Shown piece after piece: positions 52,399 through 55,864 of a DNA stretch of 55,864 nt. Positions within the stretch are counted from its first letter, which is position 1, and every line of letters begins with the position of its first letter. Source of the stretch: D2472 sp964444385 (GTDB lineage: Bacteria > Pseudomonadota > Gammaproteobacteria > Magnimaribacterales > D2472); NCBI GenBank assembly GCA_964444385.1, contig CAYUHD010000003.1, positions 1 through 55,864 of the forward strand. Direction: 5' to 3'. Both the position numbers and the translations under genes were made by a program. The notes beneath the pieces are model-generated. The model saw only the letters and a program-made list of their open reading frames with translations. It searched no databases and was not told the origin of the DNA.

Positions 52399-52417
52399 TT
52401 GCACTTTATTAGTGCAA
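52399..52417. promoter_or_regulatory. NtrC-type binding site I (enhancer)
   Basis: TTGCACT and AGTGCAA are perfect 7-bp inverted arms about a 5-nt spacer, the form of strong NtrC sites. The centre is about 94 bp upstream of the inferred start and 52 bp (about five helical turns) from site II. The site overlaps the 3' end of the upstream esterase gene. Confidence 0.7.
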
Positions 52418-52981
52418 ATTTAGAAATTTTTGTATTTTAATTAGGTGCGATTCAAAACTCCCAAAGGAGTGATTTCCTCCAAAAGTAATATCAATTTGAC
52501 TGCCTGAGAAATATTCAATCGCTTGTTTGTAATCAAGCACCTCATCTCCTGATTCAATCAAAGTCATAAAGTTTTTAGGTTTCCTAATCTTTTTAATTTT
52601 CTGACTCATAGTATCCAAGAAATCTAATTGCTTTTGGTCAATAATAAATTTATCACCAGTCGAATAGTTTTTATTTTCACCTAGGTATTCGGACATATTA
52701 AGCGGGGGAATCGCAGGGTTTATATTGACACAAGGTAGATTATATTTTTCTGAAAAATATATTCCATAAAATCCTCCCAATGAACTTCCCATAAAAGAAG
52801 ATGGAGATTCTTTTTGAATGATTTTTTCTATTTGATGATAAGCATTTTGAATATTGTTATCTAAATCAGGTATAAAGATTTCAGTTTTCTTTGTATTTTT
52901 CTTGATAAAAGAATAAATCAGGTTTGCTTTAGTTGAATCTGCCGAGGATGCAAATCCATGAAGGTATAAGATTTTAGCCAT
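52409..52981 (-). CDS. yqiA: YqiA-like esterase (UPF0227, alpha/beta hydrolase)
   Basis: The 190-residue product has YLHGFASSADSTKA near the start, the nucleophile elbow FMGSSLGGFYG (S67) and a C-terminal histidine in FGGNHSFGSF. These match YqiA, a short alpha/beta hydrolase with esterase activity on acyl substrates. The physiological substrate is unknown. It overlaps the DUF1249 gene by 8 bp, matching the yqiB-yqiA neighbourhood of enterobacteria without cpdA. Confidence 0.88.
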   Translation of the reverse strand: MAKILYLHGFASSADSTKANLIYSFIKKNTKKTEIFIPDLDNNIQNAYHQIEKIIQKESPSSFMGSSLGGFYGIYFSEKYNLPCVNINPAIPPLNMSEYLGENKNYSTGDKFIIDQKQLDFLDTMSQKIKKIRKPKNFMTLIESGDEVLDYKQAIEYFSGSQIDITFGGNHSFGSFESHLIKIQKFLNLH

Positions 52982-53405
52982 TCAAAAAATTTATCTTTTT
53001 TGCTTCGACCGCTCCATTTAAAAAAATATTTTTTAACCACTCAGTTAGAATTCTATTTTGTTGATATTTTTCATCTTGCGAATGTGAGAATGGAGAAGTT
53101 GCAAAAAATGGAACGGGCTTCTCTTGTTGATAAGAAATAACTTCTGCTAATTCAGCATCAATATAAACATTAATTCTTAACAAAAAATTAATTAATGTTG
53201 TATCTGCATTTTTAAATTTTGCCTCGATTGAAAGAGTATGTGGGGTTCTTGAGATAACCAAAAATTCAGCTTTATTTTTTTTGTCATAATGAAGAATTTC
53301 AAAAGAATAGTAATCATTTTTAAAATCACAAAGTATTTTTCTAAGCCTAGAGAAATTTGCACTGCACGTCGTTAAATGATTTTTTGTTTTCAAAGTTTTA
53401 TACAT
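52974..53405 (-). CDS. yqiB: DUF1249 family protein (YqiB-like)
   Basis: The 143-residue protein contains NFSRLRKIL, FEILHYDKKNKAEFLVISRTPHT split by short gaps, and a C-terminal EKYQQNRILTEWLKN pattern that fits DUF1249. No catalytic motif is visible and its function is unknown. It is one base from the GNAT-like gene upstream and overlaps yqiA downstream. Confidence 0.82.
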   Translation of the reverse strand: MYKTLKTKNHLTTCSANFSRLRKILCDFKNDYYSFEILHYDKKNKAEFLVISRTPHTLSIEAKFKNADTTLINFLLRINVYIDAELAEVISYQQEKPVPFFATSPFSHSQDEKYQQNRILTEWLKNIFLNGAVEAKKINFLNG

Positions 53406-54530
53406 TTATTTGATTCTATAATCTTTGTTAAATGGTGTATAGGATCTGCAGGCCTCAATGTAATTTTTTATTTGAGTTTTCTCAGACTCACAAAAATTTT
53501 TTACTGCCTCCCCAAAATCCTCTTTTAAAAAATAATGAAACGATGAACTTAAATGTGGCTGAAACCCTCTTCTAATTTTATGCTCACCTTGAACTCCAGG
53601 ATCAAAGAACCTGAGGTTATTTTTTATGCAGTATTCTATCCCTTGATAGTAGCAGCATTCAAAGTGGAGATTTTTTATTTTTTTTGTAGTGCCCCAATGC
53701 CTACCATATAAGGTATTTTTTCCCTCATAGCAAAGTGAAGCTCCAATTGGCTCACCATCTAGTTCAGCGAAAAATATTACAGGTTTAACTAATTGATTTG
53801 CGGTACTTATTAATTCAAAAAACTCTTTGTTAAGATATGGATTTTGAGCTCTCTCATAATAAGTTTTTTGATAAAATATATAAAATAAATTCCAGTCTTC
53901 AGAAGTTATTTTATTGTATTTTTTGCATTTAAATTCGATCCCTTTGTTGGCAATGCTTTTTCTTTCTTTACGAATAGTAGCTCTTTGACGTGATGTAAAA
54001 ATAGATAGAAAATCATCGAAGTTTTGGAAATTATCATTGATCCAAGTAAACCGATAATTAAATCTCTCAACAAAATTTCTTTCACGTAAAACTTTGCATC
54101 CTAATTTATTTGGAAAAAGAATATGCCAGGATTCTATCTCTTCCGTTTCCATTTTATTGATACCAGCATCAATCAATCTTAACTTCTCTAGTTCAGTTTT
54201 AGCTAAAATTCTATCCCCTTCACAAGGCGTGAAAGGAATAGCTGTTAATAATTTTGGATAATAATTTCTACCAGTACGCTGTAATGCATTTGCCCATTGA
54301 TGATCGAAAATATATTCTCCATGGCTATTATATTTTTTATAAAGTGGCATAAAACTCATTAAGGTTTCATCATTAATTTCACCAAGATGGTCTGGAATCC
54401 ATCCGGATTCTTCGGAGGCAGAATTACTTTCTTCCACAGCTCTCAAGTATGTAAAATTTTCAAAAGGATTATTTGCTTCTATTGAGTAATTTTTTTTACT
54501 TAAATCAATTTTCTTAATTTCTGACTGCAT
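53406..54530 (-). CDS. DUF482/COG3146 GNAT-like acyltransferase
   Basis: The 374-residue protein resembles the peptidogalycan-biosynthesis/recognition family: an N-terminal NPFENFTYLRAVEES, a middle FLSIFTSRQRATIRKERKSI, FFAELDGEPIGASLCYEGKNTLYGRHWG in pieces and HFECCYYQGIEYCIKNNLRFFDPGVQGEHKIRRGF-type C-terminal blocks. The fold is of the GNAT/FemX kind and the substrate is unknown. The frame extends upstream to 54584, but ATG 54530 overlaps the ubiA stop as TAATG and begins at the conserved part. Confidence 0.85.
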   Translation of the reverse strand: MQSEIKKIDLSKKNYSIEANNPFENFTYLRAVEESNSASEESGWIPDHLGEINDETLMSFMPLYKKYNSHGEYIFDHQWANALQRTGRNYYPKLLTAIPFTPCEGDRILAKTELEKLRLIDAGINKMETEEIESWHILFPNKLGCKVLRERNFVERFNYRFTWINDNFQNFDDFLSIFTSRQRATIRKERKSIANKGIEFKCKKYNKITSEDWNLFYIFYQKTYYERAQNPYLNKEFFELISTANQLVKPVIFFAELDGEPIGASLCYEGKNTLYGRHWGTTKKIKNLHFECCYYQGIEYCIKNNLRFFDPGVQGEHKIRRGFQPHLSSSFHYFLKEDFGEAVKNFCESEKTQIKNYIEACRSYTPFNKDYRIK

Positions 54531-55372
54531 TAAATTATTGAATAGCAAACTGCTGACATGATTAATAAATATAAAGATGCCCAATGGTTATTTTTAAAAG
54601 CTAATAAAAATTTATTTTTAGAAGCAAGATGATACTGATAGAAATAGAAACCACTAAACAAAATTATTCCTATAAACCATAAAGAGCTTAGCCCATCTTT
54701 CCATCCAACAATGAGCAATAAAAAAATTGCTAGGCATTGGAAGATAGAAATTACTAATAAAGTTTTAGATCCCCACCATAATGGAGTGGAGTTAATTCCT
54801 AGCTTTTGATCATCTTTTATATCAGATAACCCATAATATGAATCATAGGCAACGGTCATGGCAGCAAGTGAAAAATAGAGAAAAATCATAGTAGGATTAT
54901 TAAGCTCATTTGTAATTGCATAAACAATAATTGTTGGATTAAAGGTAAGGCCAAGAAAAAGCTGTGGCCCAATAAAAAATCTTTTAGTTAGTGGATATAT
55001 AATTATCATCAGCCCAAAGAAAATACTTACAAAAAAAGTATTCGCATTAGTAAAACTCAACAAAACCAAACTTAATAGTCCGAGAATTGCAAAAATACCC
55101 CAACTTTCAGATATGGAAAGCTTTTTGCTAGGGATTGGCCTCATTTTTGTTCTTTCTACGCTCCCATCAAGGTCCTTATCCCATATATCATTGATTACAC
55201 AGCCCGCAGATCTAACTAAAACGCTACCAATGATAACTATTAACGCATCTGTATACTCAAAATCGCCGTTTGTACTAATTACCAGAGCTAATAATGCAGG
55301 CCACATTAAAAGATATATACCGATCGGCCTATCAAGCCTCATTAATTGGCTAATGGCAAGAATTTTACTCAT
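54530..55372 (-). CDS. ubiA: 4-hydroxybenzoate polyprenyltransferase UbiA
   Basis: The 280-residue enzyme has about eight membrane helices and the first aspartate-rich motif CVINDIWDKDLDGSVERTK (N61, D62, D65, D69) that binds prenyl diphosphate via magnesium; the second is YDSYYGLSDIKDD. It attaches the polyprenyl tail to 4-hydroxybenzoate for ubiquinone. The frame reaches 55441, but ATG 55372 matches the family start (MRLDRPIG) and overlaps the ubiC stop (ATGA). Confidence 0.95.
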   Translation of the reverse strand: MSKILAISQLMRLDRPIGIYLLMWPALLALVISTNGDFEYTDALIVIIGSVLVRSAGCVINDIWDKDLDGSVERTKMRPIPSKKLSISESWGIFAILGLLSLVLLSFTNANTFFVSIFFGLMIIIYPLTKRFFIGPQLFLGLTFNPTIIVYAITNELNNPTMIFLYFSLAAMTVAYDSYYGLSDIKDDQKLGINSTPLWWGSKTLLVISIFQCLAIFLLLIVGWKDGLSSLWFIGIILFSGFYFYQYHLASKNKFLLAFKNNHWASLYLLIMSAVCYSII

Positions 55373-55860
55373 GTGGATAAAAATACCTCCATAACACTTA
55401 ATGGGTACCCCTTTACCAAATAATGCGTTCTTCGTCCCCAAATAATTTCTTCCGTGAGGTTATGAAATTTTGCAAATTCACGACGTGTTTTAATAAATAG
55501 CTCACTTTGAAAGAGTAGATCTCCAAGTGGTTTTGATCCTAAAGTCCCTAAGCCTGGATAACCTTTTGTTGCGGTTAGAATGGGGATAATACTTCTTGCA
55601 TAGACAAGTGGCACCGAATCTCCATATAGGATTACTTCTCTGATACGTACCTCATTAAAATTTAACTCAAGAGCCTCATATTCTTCTGTTTCCGCTGTGC
55701 CAAGGTCATCATTCAGAACTTTAAGCTTGAATTTAGCTTCTGAGGAAATTCTTTTTGTGATAGAACCTTCTTCATTTAGCCAATTAAGAATTTTTTTTTC
55801 TTTTAAGCAGCCCTTTAATTCTGACTTATCTAGCCATTTTTCAATTCTTTTTATTTGCAT
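55369..55860 (-). CDS. ubiC: Chorismate pyruvate-lyase UbiC
   Basis: The 163-residue protein has the UbiC features EVRIREVILYGDSVPLVYAR, the LGTLGSKPLGDLLF glycine-rich turn and the C-terminal IIWGRRTHYLVKGYPLSVMEVFL. It converts chorismate to 4-hydroxybenzoate and pyruvate, supplying UbiA encoded directly downstream. The ATG at 55860 is 4 bases from the window edge; the gene appears complete. Confidence 0.93.
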   Translation of the reverse strand: MQIKRIEKWLDKSELKGCLKEKKILNWLNEEGSITKRISSEAKFKLKVLNDDLGTAETEEYEALELNFNEVRIREVILYGDSVPLVYARSIIPILTATKGYPGLGTLGSKPLGDLLFQSELFIKTRREFAKFHNLTEEIIWGRRTHYLVKGYPLSVMEVFLST

Positions 55861-55864
55861 GAAT

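Noticed and set aside
1..55864. CRISPR arrays, insertion sequences, prophage genes, attachment sites or replication origin
   Set aside because: No regularly spaced repeats, transposase or integrase motifs, or DnaA-box clusters were seen. The only direct repeat of note is the pair around marR, which lacks transposon features.

Overview
The window reads as one contiguous, AT-rich, tightly packed chromosomal segment of a free-living marine gammaproteobacterium. Gene content and order (cysQ-rpoH-trmB; efp-argS-SPOR-yggS-proC-yggT-metX-metW-rdgB-hemW; rppH-TSUP-lgt-thyA-folA; gcvTHP; ubiC-ubiA; yqiB-yqiA; ntrBC-glnA; gpmA-mutY-yggX) are gammaproteobacterial. The low GC, short spacers, many TTG starts, M2 lipoprotein peptidase and multi-gene TonB motor resemble the SAR86 type of streamlined surface-ocean bacteria. 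That placement is an inference; no 16S gene is present. No insertion sequence, prophage, CRISPR array or origin was seen, and no gene-free stretch exceeds 300 bases. The longest spacers are 43712-43926 (between divergent genes, nothing recognised beyond a likely GGAG ribosome site), 13112-13266, 41672-41803 and 52283-52408.

Layout. 1-2193 (+): 3' end of cysQ, rpoH and trmB. 2182-10367 (-): a ten-gene run from efp to hemW covering translation, arginyl-tRNA, division (SPOR), PLP homeostasis, proline, methionine (MetX/MetW), nucleotide-pool cleaning (RdgB) and a radical-SAM haem protein. 10411-13111 (+): a lipoprotein M2 dipeptidase and a steroid-5-alpha-reductase-like membrane protein. 13267-18575 (+): a six-gene TonB energising operon (DUF3450, TtpC-like ExbB, ExbB, ExbD, TonB, TPR). 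18572-22014 (-): folate/thymidylate, Lgt, sulfite-exporter-like protein, RppH. 22031-28031: HAD phosphatase, the glycine cleavage operon, and an FTR1 iron permease behind a perfect Fur-type palindrome. 28032-36837: RmuC, aminotransferase, HspQ/YbjQ, a sulfotransferase-like protein, a sugar-type MFS transporter and a set of small-molecule enzymes (PhzF, MAPEG, MDR, FAD monooxygenase). 36859-43711 (-): envelope proteins followed by an amino-acid/peptide catabolic block (prolyl aminopeptidase, PhyH dioxygenase, diaminopropionate ammonia-lyase, MarR, D-aminoacylase). 43927-48737: betaine-homocysteine methyltransferase, tRNA-Phe(GAA), an SDR lacking the catalytic Tyr/Lys, YggX, MutY, GpmA, rhodanese, DUF2141. 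48763-52282 (-): NtrC, NtrB and a eukaryotic-type glutamine synthetase whose upstream region carries a sigma-54 promoter and two NtrC-type palindromes. 52409-55860 (-): YqiA, DUF1249, a DUF482 acyltransferase, UbiA, UbiC.

How it fits together. Iron uptake (TonB motor, Fur-boxed FTR1), nitrogen scavenging (NtrBC plus glutamine synthetase II, D-amino-acid and diaminopropionate catabolism, peptidases, glycine cleavage) and methionine/one-carbon metabolism (MetX/W, BHMT, GcvTHP, ThyA/FolA) dominate, as expected for a heterotroph living on dissolved organic nitrogen. The most distinctive points are translational and regulatory: trmB and hemW appear to begin at ATT and CTG codons with good Shine-Dalgarno sites; an AT-rich hairpin sits directly in front of rpoH; a palindrome straddles the GTG start of marR; and a diverged 35-bp repeat lies upstream of both marR and the ammonia-lyase gene. 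I found no clear candidate for a wholly new multi-gene system.
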